Positions 15,719 through 25,996 are shown, numbered from the stretch's first letter. The stretch: 64,000 nucleotides of DNA from Pseudomonas oryzagri (GCF_020831405.1 NZ_JAJHPU010000016.1:1-64000); one strand, 5' to 3'. Notes: generated by a model not told the origin, from the letters alone. Numbers and translations: made by a program.

Positions 15719-15739
15719 ATCACCGTCGCCGACGGTGAT
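15719..15739 (+). other. Perfect leader hairpin between modA and the porin gene
   Basis: Arms ATCACCGTC and GACGGTGAT with a 3-nt loop, 69 bp upstream of the porin ATG. There is no T run directly after it. It could be the modA transcript end or part of a structured porin leader. Confidence 0.4.
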
Positions 15740-15756
15740 CCACCCAGTTTCCTTAC

Positions 15757-15790
15757 CGGCGCCGGCCGCCGCGCGGCCGCCCGTTTTTTT
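15757..15790 (+). terminator. Terminator-like stem with T7 just upstream of the porin ribosome binding site
   Basis: GGCCGC/GCGGCC stem followed by CCCG and seven T residues (15784-15790), ending 18 bp before the porin start codon. It may terminate modA transcription or act as an attenuator for the porin gene. Confidence 0.5.
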
Positions 15791-15808
15791 CGCATGGAGT
15801 ATCGAGCA

Positions 15809-17137
15809 ATGAACAAGTCCACCCTGGCCCTGGCCATCGTGGCGGGCATCGTGGGTCTGCCGTCCGTGCAGCAGGCGTCCGCCGCAGGCTTCATCGAAGA
15901 CAGCAAGGTCACCCTCGGCCTGCGCAACTTCTACTACGACCGCAACGACAAGAACACCGCCGACAACCGCAACGAGGCCAGCGAGTGGGGTCAGGGCTTC
16001 ATCCTCAACTACACCTCCGGCTACACCCCCGGAACCATTGGCGTCGGCGTCGATGCCATCGGCCTGCTCGGCGTACGCCTGGACGGCGGCGGTGACGGCG
16101 ACCTGACCGACAGCCGCAAGCCCGGACAGCTGTTCCCGCTCGACAGCGACGGCAGCGCCGTGCACGAGTACAGCAAGGCCGGCGTGACCGCCAAGGCCAA
16201 ACTGTCGAAGACCGAGCTGCGCATCGGCACCCTGCAGCCCAAGCTGCCGGTGGTCACCTTCAACGACGGCCGCCTGCTGCCGCAGCTGTTCGAGGGCGGC
16301 CAGCTGACCTCCGCCGAGATCACCGACCTCACCCTCACCGCCGGCCAGCTGGAGCACACCAAGACGCGCAGCTCCACCGACGACGTCGGCCTGCGCATCG
16401 CCGGCTCCACCGCCGCGGCCGAATCGAACAAGTTCTACTACGCCGGCGGCGACTACAAGCTGACCAAGTCGCTGACCGCGCAGTACTACTTCGGCAACCT
16501 CGAGGACTACTACCAGCAGCACTTCGTCGGCCTGGTGCACACCTGGGCGCTGCCGGTCGGGGCCTTAAAGACCGACCTGCGCTACTTCGACAGCAGCTCC
16601 GACGGCAAGAACTCAAATGCCGCCGGGCGCGCCGAGGGCTACCGCAGCAGCGGCTTCTGGGTGACCGGCGATCCCGATCGCGGCGAGGTCGACAACCGGA
16701 CCTGGAGCGCCCTGTTCACCTACACCCTGGGCGGCCACGCGCTGAGTGCCGGCTACCAGGAGGTCTCCGGCGACAGCGCCTTCCCGTTCCTCAACCAGGG
16801 CGACGGCTCCTCCACCTACCTGATCACCGACGTGCAGATCAACAAGTTCGCCAGCGCCGGCGAGCGCACCTGGCAGGCCGGCTACGCCTACGACTTCGCA
16901 GCGCTCGGCGTGCCGGGGCTCAAGGCCAGCGCGCTGTACCTGAGCGGCGATCATATCGACGCCGCCGGCGGCGACCAGCAGGAGTGGGAGCGCGACCTGC
17001 GCCTGGACTACAGCCTGCAGAGCGGCGCGCTGAAGGGCCTCACCTTCACTTGGCGCAACGCCTCGCTGCGCGGCGACGCGCAGACCGACCAGGACGAGAA
17101 CCGCCTGATCGTCAGCTACAGCGTGCCGCTGCTGTGA
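15809..17137 (+). CDS. OprD-family outer-membrane porin
   Basis: A 442-residue OprD/OccD-OccK type porin: signal peptide about 1-25 (ending ASA), mature start GFIEDSKVTLGLRNFYYDR, alternating beta strands, and the C-terminal NRLIVSYSVPL strand with an aliphatic ending. Such channels import small amino acids or carboxylates; the substrate cannot be told from sequence alone. GGAG precedes the ATG at 15809. A long frame reaches back to 15590 but lacks a start signal. Confidence 0.88.
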   Translation: MNKSTLALAIVAGIVGLPSVQQASAAGFIEDSKVTLGLRNFYYDRNDKNTADNRNEASEWGQGFILNYTSGYTPGTIGVGVDAIGLLGVRLDGGGDGDLTDSRKPGQLFPLDSDGSAVHEYSKAGVTAKAKLSKTELRIGTLQPKLPVVTFNDGRLLPQLFEGGQLTSAEITDLTLTAGQLEHTKTRSSTDDVGLRIAGSTAAAESNKFYYAGGDYKLTKSLTAQYYFGNLEDYYQQHFVGLVHTWALPVGALKTDLRYFDSSSDGKNSNAAGRAEGYRSSGFWVTGDPDRGEVDNRTWSALFTYTLGGHALSAGYQEVSGDSAFPFLNQGDGSSTYLITDVQINKFASAGERTWQAGYAYDFAALGVPGLKASALYLSGDHIDAAGGDQQEWERDLRLDYSLQSGALKGLTFTWRNASLRGDAQTDQDENRLIVSYSVPLL

Positions 17138-17179
17138 CGCGCGCCCCGGCAGCCGGCCGATAGGGGCTGCCGGGACGGC

Positions 17180-20089
17180 TCAGGCCGGCGTGGCCAGTGG
17201 CGCCGGGCGCGCCTGCAGGTGCTCGGCGACGAAAATGTCGAACTCCGCCGGGGCCAGGGCGCGCCCGAACAGGTAGCCCTGCACCCCGTCGCAGCCCAGG
17301 CGCTCCAGCTCGGTCAGCTGGGCGACGGTCTCCACCCCCTCGGCGATGGTGCGCATGCCGAGGCTTTTGGCCATGCCGGTGATGGCTCGCACGATCGACT
17401 GGTCGTGGCCGTCCTCGTTGATATGGCGGACGAAGGACTGGTCGATCTTCAGCTTGTGTACCTCGAACAGCTTGAGATAGCTCAGCGACGAGTAGCCGGT
17501 GCCGAAGTCGTCGATGGTCAGCAGCACGCCGAGCGCGCGCAGGCGGCGGACCACTGCGATGGCCGCCGCCGGCTCGTGCATGGCCACGCTCTCGGTCAGT
17601 TCCAGCTCCAGGCAGTGCGCCGGCAGGCCGCTGTCGGCCAGCAGCGCGGCGACCAGTTCGACCAGCCCCGGATGACGGAACTGCGCCAGCGACAGGTTGA
17701 CCGACACGGTCATGCCCGGCGGATAGCCCTGCGCCAGCCAGGCCTGCATCTGCGCCACCGCGCCGCGCAGCACCCACTCACCGAGCGCGACTATCTGTCC
17801 GCTGCCTTCGGCGATGGGGATGAATTCGGCCGGGCTGATCGCTCCCAGCTGCGGGTGGGTCCAGCGCAGCAGCGCCTCGGCGCCGACCAGGCGCAGGCGG
17901 CCGAGCGCCACCTGCGGCTGGAAGCACAGGTGCAGCTCGCCGTTGGCCAGCGCATGACGCAGGGCGCTTTCCAGCTGGAGGATGCGCGCGGAGTGGCGCT
18001 GCATCTCGGCGGTGAAGAAGCGGTAGCCGTTGCGTCCCTCCTGCTTGGTGCGGTGCATGGCGATGTCGGCGCGCTGGGCCAGGGTGTCGAAGTCGTGGCC
18101 ATCCTCCGGAAACACGGCGATGCCGATCGAGGCGCTGACCACCAGGCTGTGCTCGCGCGCCTGGCAGGGCGCGGCCACCAGCGCGCGCAGTCGCTCGGCG
18201 ATATGCGCGGCCTCCTGGGCGCCGGCGTAGGGCAGGACCAGGACGAACTCGTCGCCGCCCTGGCGCGACAGGGTGTCCTCGTCGCGCAGCGCCGCCTTGA
18301 GGCGCTGCGCGATCTCGACCAGCAGGGCATCGCCGGCGCGATAGCCGAGCGAGTCGTTGATGTGCTTGAAGTGGTCGAGGCCCAGGTGCAGCACCGCCAG
18401 CGGCTGGCCACTGCGCTCGGAAAGGCCCAGGGCCTGCTCGCAGCGGGCGGCGAACAGCTTGCGGTTGGGCAGGTCGGTCAGCGCATCGAAGTGCGCCAGG
18501 CGCTCGATGCGCTGCTCGTCCAGCTTGCGCTGGGTGATGTCTTCCTTGATCGCCAGGTACTGGATCGGCTGGCCGGCGGTATCCAGCACCGGCGAGATCA
18601 ACACCGCCTCGACGTACTCGCTGCCGTCCTTGCGCCGGTTGACGAACTCGCCGCGCCAGGATTGGCCGCTCAGCAGGCTCTGCCACATCTCGGCGTACAC
18701 CGCCGGTGCGGTCTTGCCCGAGTGCAGCAGGCGGGGGTTGCGACCGAGGGCTTCCTCCAGGCTGTAGCCGGTACTGCGGGTGAAGGCCTGGTTGGCGTAG
18801 ACGATGCGTGCCTCGAGGTCGGTGATCAGGATGGTGCTGGGGCTCTGCTCGACCGCCTGGCTCAGCCGGCGCAGCGTGGCCTGGTCCTGGGTGCGCGCGG
18901 TGACGTCGCGCGCCAGCATGACGAAGCGCGGCGCCCCACCGCGCTCGGCGTGCAGGGCCGATACCGACAGCTCGAACCAGCGCGAGCCGTCGGTCAGCGG
19001 GATGCAGACCTGCCGGCCGGCGGAGTGGCCGCGCTCGCCCGCCTCGCGCAGCGCCGCCAGGCATGCCCGTGCCGCTTCGGCGGGCAGCACCTCGTCCAGG
19101 GTGCGGCCGACCAACTGGCTGCCCGTGCCGACCAGCAATTCCGCGCTGGGTGCATGCACCTGCAGGTAGCGGCCGTCGCCGTCGAACTCGAACAGCAGGT
19201 CGGGAATCGCCTCGAGGATCGCCTGTGAGTGGCGACGGGTAGCGCTGAGGGCGCGGTAGGGGGCGGCGATCATCTCGACGAATACCGCCCGGTAGAGCAG
19301 CAGATAGGCCAGCACCTTGTAGAGGTGACCGACCAAGTTGAACAGGTCGGTGGCCGAGGCGTACAGGGTGAAGAACACCTCGCTGCAGATCATCGCCAGC
19401 ACCGCCGCGAGCAGCAGAGCGACGTTGCAGCCGCTGGCCTGACGCAGGCGGCGCAGCAGCACGCCGAGGGTGAGCAGGTGGACGCCGATCACCCCGTATT
19501 CGGCGCCCAGCTTGAGGGCGGTGAGCCCCTGGCCGGGCACGAAGGTAGCCGGCAGCCAGTGCGGATAATAGAGGAACAGTCCGTGCGCCAGCGCCACCAG
19601 CAGGAGCATGCCGAGCAGGGGCAGGAAGCGCCCGGGGCGCGCCCGGCGCAGCGGCTCGCCGGCCACCGGCGGCCAGGGCAGCCAGACTGCGACCAGCAGC
19701 GCGGCGGCGGCTACGTAGCGGGCCACCAGCCAGAAATGGATAGCCTTCTCCACGCCGCTGGGGGTCACGTAGTCGGGCATGCCGCGGTAGGACAGCATGT
19801 GCGAGAAGTCGAGCAGCGCCACAGCGAGGAAGGCACAGGAGAGCAGCAGCACGTTGCGCTGCGGGTGCAGGCTGTGGCTGTTCCAGCCGACCGCGAACAC
19901 CAGCGCCGCGACCGCGATGGCGGTGGTCTCCAGCAGCATGTGCCAGGCCAGGTAGCCGGGTACCAGGGGGAAGACGGCGGCGAGCTGCCCGGTCAACGCC
20001 AGGCCGGTCAGCAGGCCGAGCAGAACCGCCAGGGGCAGGCGGAGTGAATCGCGGTGTTGCGGATGTACCCACTGCAGAGCCGATCGCAC
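17180..20089 (-). CDS. MASE3-PAS-PAS-GGDEF-EAL cyclic-di-GMP signalling protein
   Basis: A 969-residue membrane sensor. Residues 1-260 hold seven or so helices of the MASE3 type (LDFSHMLSYRGMPDYVTPSG). Two PAS domains follow (about 285-400 and 405-525, the second with a PAC segment). A GGDEF domain comes next with intact GGDEF and I-site RDED, then an EAL domain. The EAL domain keeps EALLRW, NLS, ELTES, DDFGTGYSSL, KIDQSFV, EGVET and QGYLFG, so both activities look possible. The start is a GTG at 20089 with a purine-rich GGGGAAGGGG stretch upstream. It is monocistronic. Confidence 0.9.
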   Translation of the reverse strand: MRSALQWVHPQHRDSLRLPLAVLLGLLTGLALTGQLAAVFPLVPGYLAWHMLLETTAIAVAALVFAVGWNSHSLHPQRNVLLLSCAFLAVALLDFSHMLSYRGMPDYVTPSGVEKAIHFWLVARYVAAAALLVAVWLPWPPVAGEPLRRARPGRFLPLLGMLLLVALAHGLFLYYPHWLPATFVPGQGLTALKLGAEYGVIGVHLLTLGVLLRRLRQASGCNVALLLAAVLAMICSEVFFTLYASATDLFNLVGHLYKVLAYLLLYRAVFVEMIAAPYRALSATRRHSQAILEAIPDLLFEFDGDGRYLQVHAPSAELLVGTGSQLVGRTLDEVLPAEAARACLAALREAGERGHSAGRQVCIPLTDGSRWFELSVSALHAERGGAPRFVMLARDVTARTQDQATLRRLSQAVEQSPSTILITDLEARIVYANQAFTRSTGYSLEEALGRNPRLLHSGKTAPAVYAEMWQSLLSGQSWRGEFVNRRKDGSEYVEAVLISPVLDTAGQPIQYLAIKEDITQRKLDEQRIERLAHFDALTDLPNRKLFAARCEQALGLSERSGQPLAVLHLGLDHFKHINDSLGYRAGDALLVEIAQRLKAALRDEDTLSRQGGDEFVLVLPYAGAQEAAHIAERLRALVAAPCQAREHSLVVSASIGIAVFPEDGHDFDTLAQRADIAMHRTKQEGRNGYRFFTAEMQRHSARILQLESALRHALANGELHLCFQPQVALGRLRLVGAEALLRWTHPQLGAISPAEFIPIAEGSGQIVALGEWVLRGAVAQMQAWLAQGYPPGMTVSVNLSLAQFRHPGLVELVAALLADSGLPAHCLELELTESVAMHEPAAAIAVVRRLRALGVLLTIDDFGTGYSSLSYLKLFEVHKLKIDQSFVRHINEDGHDQSIVRAITGMAKSLGMRTIAEGVETVAQLTELERLGCDGVQGYLFGRALAPAEFDIFVAEHLQARPAPLATPA

Positions 20090-20295
20090 GCCTGGCGCCC
20101 CTTCCCCTTGATGATCCTTTCACGGTCGCCGAGACGACCGGCAGCTGCCGGTCGGGACGCGCATCGTCTGGTGGGCGACGAATGTGCCTGCAGACACCCG
20201 CGGCGTCAACGCATTGTCAACCAAGGTCGAAAGGGCGGAGGAAGACGGTCATCGTCCGGCCAGGAAGACGTTTTTTTGACGACGGATCACCGGAG

Positions 20296-21483
20296 TTAAG
20301 GCCGATAAAGGTCCGCGCGACTCCACGGCAAGTCATGGGAACCATCGGGACGCGGCCGCACGGCCAGGATCTGGTGCAGGTTGATCCACTCGTGCTCGAA
20401 GCCGTAGGCGCAGCCGGCCAGATACAGCCGCCAGATGCGCAGGGCACGCGCCGGGACCAGCTGCGCCGCCTCGTCCAGGTGCGCCTCGAGGCGCTCGCTC
20501 CAGAAGCGCAGGGTGCGCGCGTAGTGCAGGCGCAGGCTCTCCACATCGACCACCTCGAGCCCCGCCTCGCTCATGCGCGCCACCGCGGTGGCCAGGTGCG
20601 GCAGCTCGCCATGGGGGAACACGTAGCGGCCGATGAACGCGCCGCCGCCGCGCCCGACCGGGCGGCCGTCGGTGTGCTTGGCAGTGATGCCGTGGTTCAT
20701 CACCAGGCCGCCGGGTTTCACCGCCTGGAACAGAGTCTTGAAGTACAGCGGCAGGTTGGCGTGCCCGACATGCTCGAACATGCCGACGCTGACCACCTTG
20801 TCGAAGCGGCCGTCGCCCGGCAGGTCGCGGTAGTCCATCAGCTCCAGCTGCACGCGGTCCTGCAGACCCTCCTCCGCCACCCACTGGCGGGCCAGTGCCA
20901 ACTGTTCGCGGCTCAGGGTGATACCCAGCACACGGGCGCCGAACTCGCGGGCGGCGAAGCGGGCCAGGCCGCCCCAGCCGCAGCCGACATCCAGCAGGTG
21001 GTCGCCGGGCTGCAGGCGCAGCTTGCGGCACAGATGGCGCAACTTGGCCTGCTGGGCGGTGTCGAGGTCCTCCGTGCCGGTCTCGAAGTAGGCGCAGGAG
21101 TAGACCATGTCGCGGTCCAGCCACAGGCGGTAGAAGTCGTTGGACAGGTCGTAGTGGTAGTGGATGTCCTCGGCGTCGCTCGCCTTGTTATGCGCCGGCC
21201 GCGGCGGCAGCGCGGCGGTCGCCTCGCCGGGCAACGCCGCGCTGAGCTGATCGGCCAGGCGGATCACCGTGGCGATCGGGCCATGGATATCCATCGCGCC
21301 CTCGACATAGGCACTGCCGAGCAGGTCGAGGCTTGGCCGGCCCAGCCCGCGAAGCAGCTGTGGATCGTGAACCTCGAGGATCACCTCGGGCTCGGGGCCC
21401 AGATCCAGTTCGCAGCCGTCCCACAGGCGCAGTCGCAACGGCAGTCGCAACTTGCGCAGGGACGGCGGAAGCAGTGCCTGCAT
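20296..21483 (-). CDS. cfa: Cyclopropane-fatty-acyl-phospholipid synthase family protein
   Basis: A 395-residue SAM-dependent enzyme adding a methylene to unsaturated phospholipid chains. The SAM motif is LLDVGCGWGGLARFAA. Also seen are the family motifs HYDLSNDFYRLWLD, YSCAYFE, VSVGMFEHVG and NHGI. The first 100 residues form the usual lipid-binding N-domain. The ATG at 21483 is preceded by GAGAGGA. A homologue occupies this place near glmS in other pseudomonads. The 206 bp beyond its 3' end (20090-20295) hold no gene. Confidence 0.9.
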   Translation of the reverse strand: MQALLPPSLRKLRLPLRLRLWDGCELDLGPEPEVILEVHDPQLLRGLGRPSLDLLGSAYVEGAMDIHGPIATVIRLADQLSAALPGEATAALPPRPAHNKASDAEDIHYHYDLSNDFYRLWLDRDMVYSCAYFETGTEDLDTAQQAKLRHLCRKLRLQPGDHLLDVGCGWGGLARFAAREFGARVLGITLSREQLALARQWVAEEGLQDRVQLELMDYRDLPGDGRFDKVVSVGMFEHVGHANLPLYFKTLFQAVKPGGLVMNHGITAKHTDGRPVGRGGGAFIGRYVFPHGELPHLATAVARMSEAGLEVVDVESLRLHYARTLRFWSERLEAHLDEAAQLVPARALRIWRLYLAGCAYGFEHEWINLHQILAVRPRPDGSHDLPWSRADLYRP

Positions 21484-21562
21484 GTCCTCTCTCCCCTGTT
21501 GCGTGGAAAACATCCCAAGGGTAGCCCAGGATCGGCAACTGGGACGGCACGTCTAGCATCGA

Positions 21563-21578
21563 TGTTCCACGTGGAACA
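21563..21578. other. parS centromere site
   Basis: Perfect 16-bp palindrome TGTTCCACGTGGAACA, the Pseudomonas ParB-binding sequence. It lies between cfa and glmS, about 20.5 kb left of the origin. Confidence 0.9.
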
Positions 21579-21603
21579 ACATGACCGCGCAGCCCAAAAC
21601 CAC

Positions 21604-21634
21604 GATGCCCGGCCGCTGCCGGGTATCGTCACAG
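21604..21634 (-). terminator. Terminator-like hairpin downstream of glmS
   Basis: On the minus strand GATACCCGGC pairs with GCCGGGCATC around AGCG, followed by GTGGTTTTGGG. The T run is short. It begins 24 bp after the glmS stop. Confidence 0.55.
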
Positions 21635-21650
21635 GCACAAGGCCCGCTAC

Positions 21651-23486
21651 TTATTCGACAGTCACGCTCTTGGCCAAGTTGCGCGGCTGGTCGACGTCGG
21701 TGCCCTTGAGCACGGCGACGTGGTAGGACAGCAGCTGCAGCGGGATGGTGTAGAGGATCGGCGCCAGCAGGTCGTGGATGCGCGGCATCGCCACCACGTG
21801 GGTACCCTCGCCGTTGCTCATCCCCGCCTCGCGGTCGGCGAACACCACCAGCTCGCCGCCGCGGGCGCGCACTTCCTGCAGGTTGGACTTGAGCTTCTCC
21901 AGCAGTTCGTTGTTCGGCGCCACGGTGACCACCGGCATGTCGCTGTCGACCAGCGCCAGCGGGCCGTGCTTGAGCTCGCCGGCCGGGTAGGCCTCGGCAT
22001 GGATGTAGGAGATCTCCTTGAGCTTGAGCGCCCCCTCCATGGCCACCGGATACTGGGCGCCACGACCCAGGAACAGGGTGTGGTTCTTCTCGGCGAACAG
22101 CGCCGACACCTGCTCGACGGTCTTGTCCATGGCCAATGCCTCCTCGAGGTTGACCGGCAGACGGCGCAAGGCGGCGACCAGCTCGGCCTCGATACCGCTG
22201 TCGAGGGTGCCGCGCACCCGGCCGAGGGCCAGGGTCAGCAGCAGCAGGCCGACCAGCTGGGTGGTGAAGGCCTTGGTCGAAGCCACGCCGATCTCCGGCC
22301 CGGCATTGGTCAGCAGTACCAGATCGGATTCGCGTACCAGCGAGCTGGTGCCGACGTTGCAGATCGCCAGGCTGGCCAGGTAGCCGAGCTGCTTGGCGTT
22401 GCGCAGCGCGGCCAAGGTATCGGCGGTCTCGCCGGACTGCGAGATGGTGACGAACAGGCTGTCCGCCTGCACGGCGACCTTGCGGTAGCGGAACTCGCTG
22501 GCGACCTCGACCTGGCAGGGAATACCGGTCAGCTCCTCCAGCCAGTAGCGGGCGACCATGCCGGCGTGGAAGCTGGTGCCGCAGGCGACGATCTGCACGT
22601 TGCGCACCCGGGCGAACAGCTCGGCGGCCTGCGGGCCGAAGGCCTGCACCAGCACGTGATCGGAGCCCAGGCGTCCCTCCAGGGTGCGCTGCACCACGCG
22701 CGGCTGCTCGTGAATCTCCTTGAGCATGAAGTGGCGATACTCGCCCTTCTCCGCCGCCTCGGCGCCCTCGTGGAACTGCACGCTCTCGCGCTGCACACTG
22801 CGACCCTCGGCATCCCAGATCTGCAGCGTGTCGCGGCGGATCTCGGCGATGTCACCTTCCTCCAGATAGACGAAGCGATCGGTGACCTGACGCAGGGCCA
22901 GCGGATCGGAGGCGAGGAAGTTCTCGCCCAGGCCCAGGCCGATCACCAGCGGGCTGCCACTGCGCGCAGCGAGGATGCGGTCGGGCTGCGCGGCGCTGAT
23001 CACCGCCAGGCCGTAGGCCCCGTGCAGCTCGTGCACCGCCGCCTTGAGCGCCTCGGTGAGATCGGGCAGACGCTTGAGGGTGTGGTGCAGGAGGTGGACG
23101 ATGGTCTCGGTGTCGGTCTGCGAGCTGAACACGTAGCCGAGGCCCTGGAGGCGTTCGCGCAGCGCCTCGTGATTCTCGATGATGCCGTTGTGCACCACCG
23201 CCAGTTCCTCGCCGGAAAAGTGCGGGTGGGCGTTGGCCTCGCTGGGCACGCCGTGGGTGGCCCAGCGGGTGTGGGCGATGCCCAGGCGGCCGGGCAGCGG
23301 CTCCTCGATCAGCGCCTGCTCGAGCGCGGCGACCTTGCCGATGCGCCGGCTGCGCCGCAGCTGGCCGTCCGGGCCGCAGACGGCCACGCCGGCGCTGTCG
23401 TAGCCGCGATATTCGAGGCGCTTGAGGCCCTCGATGAGGATGGCGCTGACATTACGTTCGGCAATCGCCCCGACAATTCCGCACAT
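21651..23486 (-). CDS. glmS: Glutamine-fructose-6-phosphate aminotransferase
   Basis: Makes glucosamine-6-phosphate from fructose-6-phosphate and glutamine, first step to UDP-GlcNAc. The 611 residues comprise an N-terminal class II glutaminase (nucleophile Cys2 in [15 protein letters not shown]) and two SIS isomerase domains ([19 protein letters not shown]), ending in the family tail KSVTVE. The start at 23486 is fixed by the required Cys2 and an AAGGAG. It lies 10 bp downstream of glmR, implying co-transcription. I see no glmS ribozyme. Confidence 0.97.
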   Translation of the reverse strand: MCGIVGAIAERNVSAILIEGLKRLEYRGYDSAGVAVCGPDGQLRRSRRIGKVAALEQALIEEPLPGRLGIAHTRWATHGVPSEANAHPHFSGEELAVVHNGIIENHEALRERLQGLGYVFSSQTDTETIVHLLHHTLKRLPDLTEALKAAVHELHGAYGLAVISAAQPDRILAARSGSPLVIGLGLGENFLASDPLALRQVTDRFVYLEEGDIAEIRRDTLQIWDAEGRSVQRESVQFHEGAEAAEKGEYRHFMLKEIHEQPRVVQRTLEGRLGSDHVLVQAFGPQAAELFARVRNVQIVACGTSFHAGMVARYWLEELTGIPCQVEVASEFRYRKVAVQADSLFVTISQSGETADTLAALRNAKQLGYLASLAICNVGTSSLVRESDLVLLTNAGPEIGVASTKAFTTQLVGLLLLTLALGRVRGTLDSGIEAELVAALRRLPVNLEEALAMDKTVEQVSALFAEKNHTLFLGRGAQYPVAMEGALKLKEISYIHAEAYPAGELKHGPLALVDSDMPVVTVAPNNELLEKLKSNLQEVRARGGELVVFADREAGMSNGEGTHVVAMPRIHDLLAPILYTIPLQLLSYHVAVLKGTDVDQPRNLAKSVTVE

Positions 23487-23496
23487 GCGGCTCTCC

Positions 23497-24279
23497 TTAT
23501 TTTTCCGTTCTATTGGCAATAGCGGCGCAGATCAACCGGATGCCGCGCGCCTGAATCTGTTCGCGCGCCTCGGCAGCGAGGCGCTCGTCGGTTATCACGG
23601 TGTGGATGCTGTGCCACGGCAGCTCCAGGTTGGGCATGCGCCGACCGACCTTGTCGGCCTCGAGCATGACGATCACCTCGCGGGCCACCTCGGCCATCAC
23701 CCTGGAAAGTCCGAGCAGCTCGTTGAAAGTGGTGGTGCCACGCGCCAGGTCGAGGCCGTCGGCACCGATGAACAGCTGGTCGAAGTCGTAGGAACGCAGC
23801 ACCTGCTCGGCCACCTGGCCCTGGAACGACTCCGAATGCGGATCCCAGGTACCGCCGGTCATCAGCAGCACCGGCTCCTGTTCCAGCTCGCGCAGCGCGT
23901 TGGCGACGTTCAGCGAGTTGGTCATCACCACCAGACCGGGTCGGCGATCCAGCTCGGGAATCAGCGCCGCCGTGGTGCTGCCGCTGTCGATGATGATCCG
24001 CGCATGCTCGCGGATGCAGGCCGCTGCGGCGCGGGCGATGGCCTGCTTGTACGGCGACACTGCCTGACTGTGCTCGACCACCAGTTCGTGGGGGATCGGT
24101 AGCGCCCCCCCGTAGCGGCGCAGCAGCAGGCCGTTGCTCTCCAGGGCCGCGAGATCCTTGCGAATGGTCACTTCCGAGGTGGCGAAGTGACGGGCCATGG
24201 CCTCGACATGCACCTCGCCCTGCTCGGCGAGCAGCGCGAGGATGGCGTGGCGGCGCTGCGGAGTATTGCGCTTGGACAT
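23497..24279 (-). CDS. glmR: DeoR-family regulator GlmR
   Basis: A 260-residue DeoR/GlpR-type repressor. The N-terminal winged helix has the family recognition pattern ([25 protein letters not shown]); the C-terminal sugar-phosphate domain includes [12 protein letters not shown]. In pseudomonads GlmR controls aminosugar genes next door. An upstream frame extends to 24330, but [14 protein letters not shown] at 24279 is the family start. It sits first in a glmR-glmS unit. Confidence 0.9.
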   Translation of the reverse strand: MSKRNTPQRRHAILALLAEQGEVHVEAMARHFATSEVTIRKDLAALESNGLLLRRYGGALPIPHELVVEHSQAVSPYKQAIARAAAACIREHARIIIDSGSTTAALIPELDRRPGLVVMTNSLNVANALRELEQEPVLLMTGGTWDPHSESFQGQVAEQVLRSYDFDQLFIGADGLDLARGTTTFNELLGLSRVMAEVAREVIVMLEADKVGRRMPNLELPWHSIHTVITDERLAAEAREQIQARGIRLICAAIANRTEK

Positions 24280-24411
24280 TCGATGTTTCGCTTCGGAAGT
24301 TTCGATTCGTAAATTATAGGTGCGAATCAAAACCTAGCCAGGGCGCGAGGTCAAGGGATGGCCGACAAAAGCACTCGCTGTGGAGTGCGGCGGCGTAACG
24401 GTGAGAGAGCC

Positions 24412-24538
24412 TGTGGATAAACGTCAGCGGCCGGGCGCCGAGGTTATCCCCAAGGGGGAGAAGTGGATGGCATAACCGTCCTGTGGATAAATCGAGAGGG
24501 GACGGATGGGAAAGCGACGAGCCGGGCCCTGTGAATAA
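24412..24538. promoter_or_regulatory. DnaA-box cluster upstream of glmR
   Basis: Exact TGTGGATAA nonamers at 24412 and 24482, TTATTCACA (complement of 24530-24538), and a near match TTATCCCCA at 24444. All lie in the glmU-glmR gap. DnaA could act here as a transcription factor, or the sites may titrate DnaA. Confidence 0.6.
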
Positions 24539-24551
24539 CCACGGGCCCGGC
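24521..24551 (-). terminator. GC-rich hairpin after glmU
   Basis: Nine-base arms GCCGGGCCC/GGGCCCGGC flank a 13-nt loop that itself contains a DnaA-box match. The following minus-strand sequence has no proper T run, so termination may be weak. It ends 7 bp from the glmU stop. Confidence 0.5.
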
Positions 24552-24557
24552 CAGGGC

Positions 24558-25925
24558 TCAGGTCTTGGGCTTTTTCACCGGGCGCTGCCAGCCGTCGATA
24601 TTGCGCTGGCGCGCACGACCGACCGCCAGGGCGGCCGCCGGTACCTCGCTGGTGATCACCGAGCCGGCGGCGGTGGTGGCGCCATCGCCGATGATCACCG
24701 GCGCCACCAGCGAGTTGTTGGTGCCGATGAAGGCATCCACACCGATCACCGTCCGGTGTTTGTTGGCGCCATCGTAGTTGCAGGTGATGGTGCCGGCGCC
24801 GATGTTGCTCGCCGCGCCGATCTCGGCGTCGCCCAGATAAGCCAGATGACCGGCCTTGGCGCCCTCGCCCAGCACCGCGTTCTTCAGCTCGACGAAGTTG
24901 CCCACATGCGCCTTGGCGCCCAGCACGCTGCCCGGACGCAGACGGGCGAATGGCCCGCAGTCGGCGCCCTCGCCCAGCTCGGCGCCTTCCAGATGGCTGT
25001 TGGCCTTGACCACCGCGCCGCGCCGCAGGGTACTGTTGCGGATCACGCAGTTGGGGCCGATTTCGACGTTGTCCTCGATGACCACCTGCCCCTCGAGGAT
25101 CACGTTGACGTCGATCAGCACGTCGCGGCCGACCGTGACCTCGCCGCGCACGTCGAAGCGCGCGGGATCGAGCAGAGTCACGCCCTGGGCCATCAGCCGG
25201 CGCGCGGCACGTTGCTGGAAGTGGCGCTCGAGCTGCGCCAACTGCAGGCGGTCGTTGGCGCCCTGCACCTCCATGGCATCTTCCGGCTGCGCGGTGGCCA
25301 CCGTCAGGCCGTCGGCCACCGCCATGGCGATCACGTCGGTCAGGTAGTACTCGCCCTGGGCATTGTCGCTGGACAGCCGGCCCATCCAGTCGGCCATGCG
25401 TGCCGCCGGCATGGCGAGGATGCCGGTGTTGCCTTCGCGGATGGCGCGCTGCTCGGCACTGGCGTCCTTCTGCTCGACGATGGCCATCACCTGCCCTTGC
25501 TCATCACGGATGATGCGGCCATAGCCGGTGGGGTCGGCCAGCTCGACGGTGAGCAGCGCCAGCTGCTCGGCGCCGGCATGGGCCAGCAGGCGCTGCAGGG
25601 TCGGTGCCTCGATCAACGGCACATCGCCGTACAGCACCAGCACCTGCTCGGCACGGATGAACGGCAGCGCCTGGGCGACGGCGTGGCCGGTGCCGAGCTG
25701 CTGCTCCTGAAGGACGAAGTTCAGATCATCTGCCGCCAGGCGCTCGCGCACCGCTTCGGCGCCGTGGCCGATCACCACATGGATGCGCCGCGGCTGCAGG
25801 GCGCGGGCGGTGTCGATGACATGACCGAGCATCGACTTGCCGGCCACCGGATGCAGCACCTTGGGTAGCGCCGAGCGCATGCGGGTGCCCTGGCCGGCGG
25901 CGAGAATGACGATTTCCAGACTCAT
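24558..25925 (-). CDS. glmU: Bifunctional GlcNAc-1-P uridyltransferase / GlcN-1-P acetyltransferase
   Basis: Performs the last two steps to UDP-GlcNAc. The 455 residues have an N-terminal nucleotidyltransferase ([30 protein letters not shown]) and a C-terminal left-handed beta helix of hexapeptide repeats with the acetyl-CoA region ([19 protein letters not shown]). It is separated from atpC by a terminator and from glmR by 278 bp of DnaA-box-rich DNA, so it is probably its own unit. Confidence 0.97.
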   Translation of the reverse strand: MSLEIVILAAGQGTRMRSALPKVLHPVAGKSMLGHVIDTARALQPRRIHVVIGHGAEAVRERLAADDLNFVLQEQQLGTGHAVAQALPFIRAEQVLVLYGDVPLIEAPTLQRLLAHAGAEQLALLTVELADPTGYGRIIRDEQGQVMAIVEQKDASAEQRAIREGNTGILAMPAARMADWMGRLSSDNAQGEYYLTDVIAMAVADGLTVATAQPEDAMEVQGANDRLQLAQLERHFQQRAARRLMAQGVTLLDPARFDVRGEVTVGRDVLIDVNVILEGQVVIEDNVEIGPNCVIRNSTLRRGAVVKANSHLEGAELGEGADCGPFARLRPGSVLGAKAHVGNFVELKNAVLGEGAKAGHLAYLGDAEIGAASNIGAGTITCNYDGANKHRTVIGVDAFIGTNNSLVAPVIIGDGATTAAGSVITSEVPAAALAVGRARQRNIDGWQRPVKKPKT

Positions 25926-25996
25926 TGGAGAACTTCCCTATACAGCCCGGGAGGCGGACTGAGAATGAATAGATAGACGCTGCAGCGCGCAGCCGC

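Noticed and set aside
23487-23500. Possible glmS ribozyme upstream of glmS
   Set aside because: Only about 10 bp separate glmR and glmS; no room for the ribozyme, which is typical of Gram-positives.
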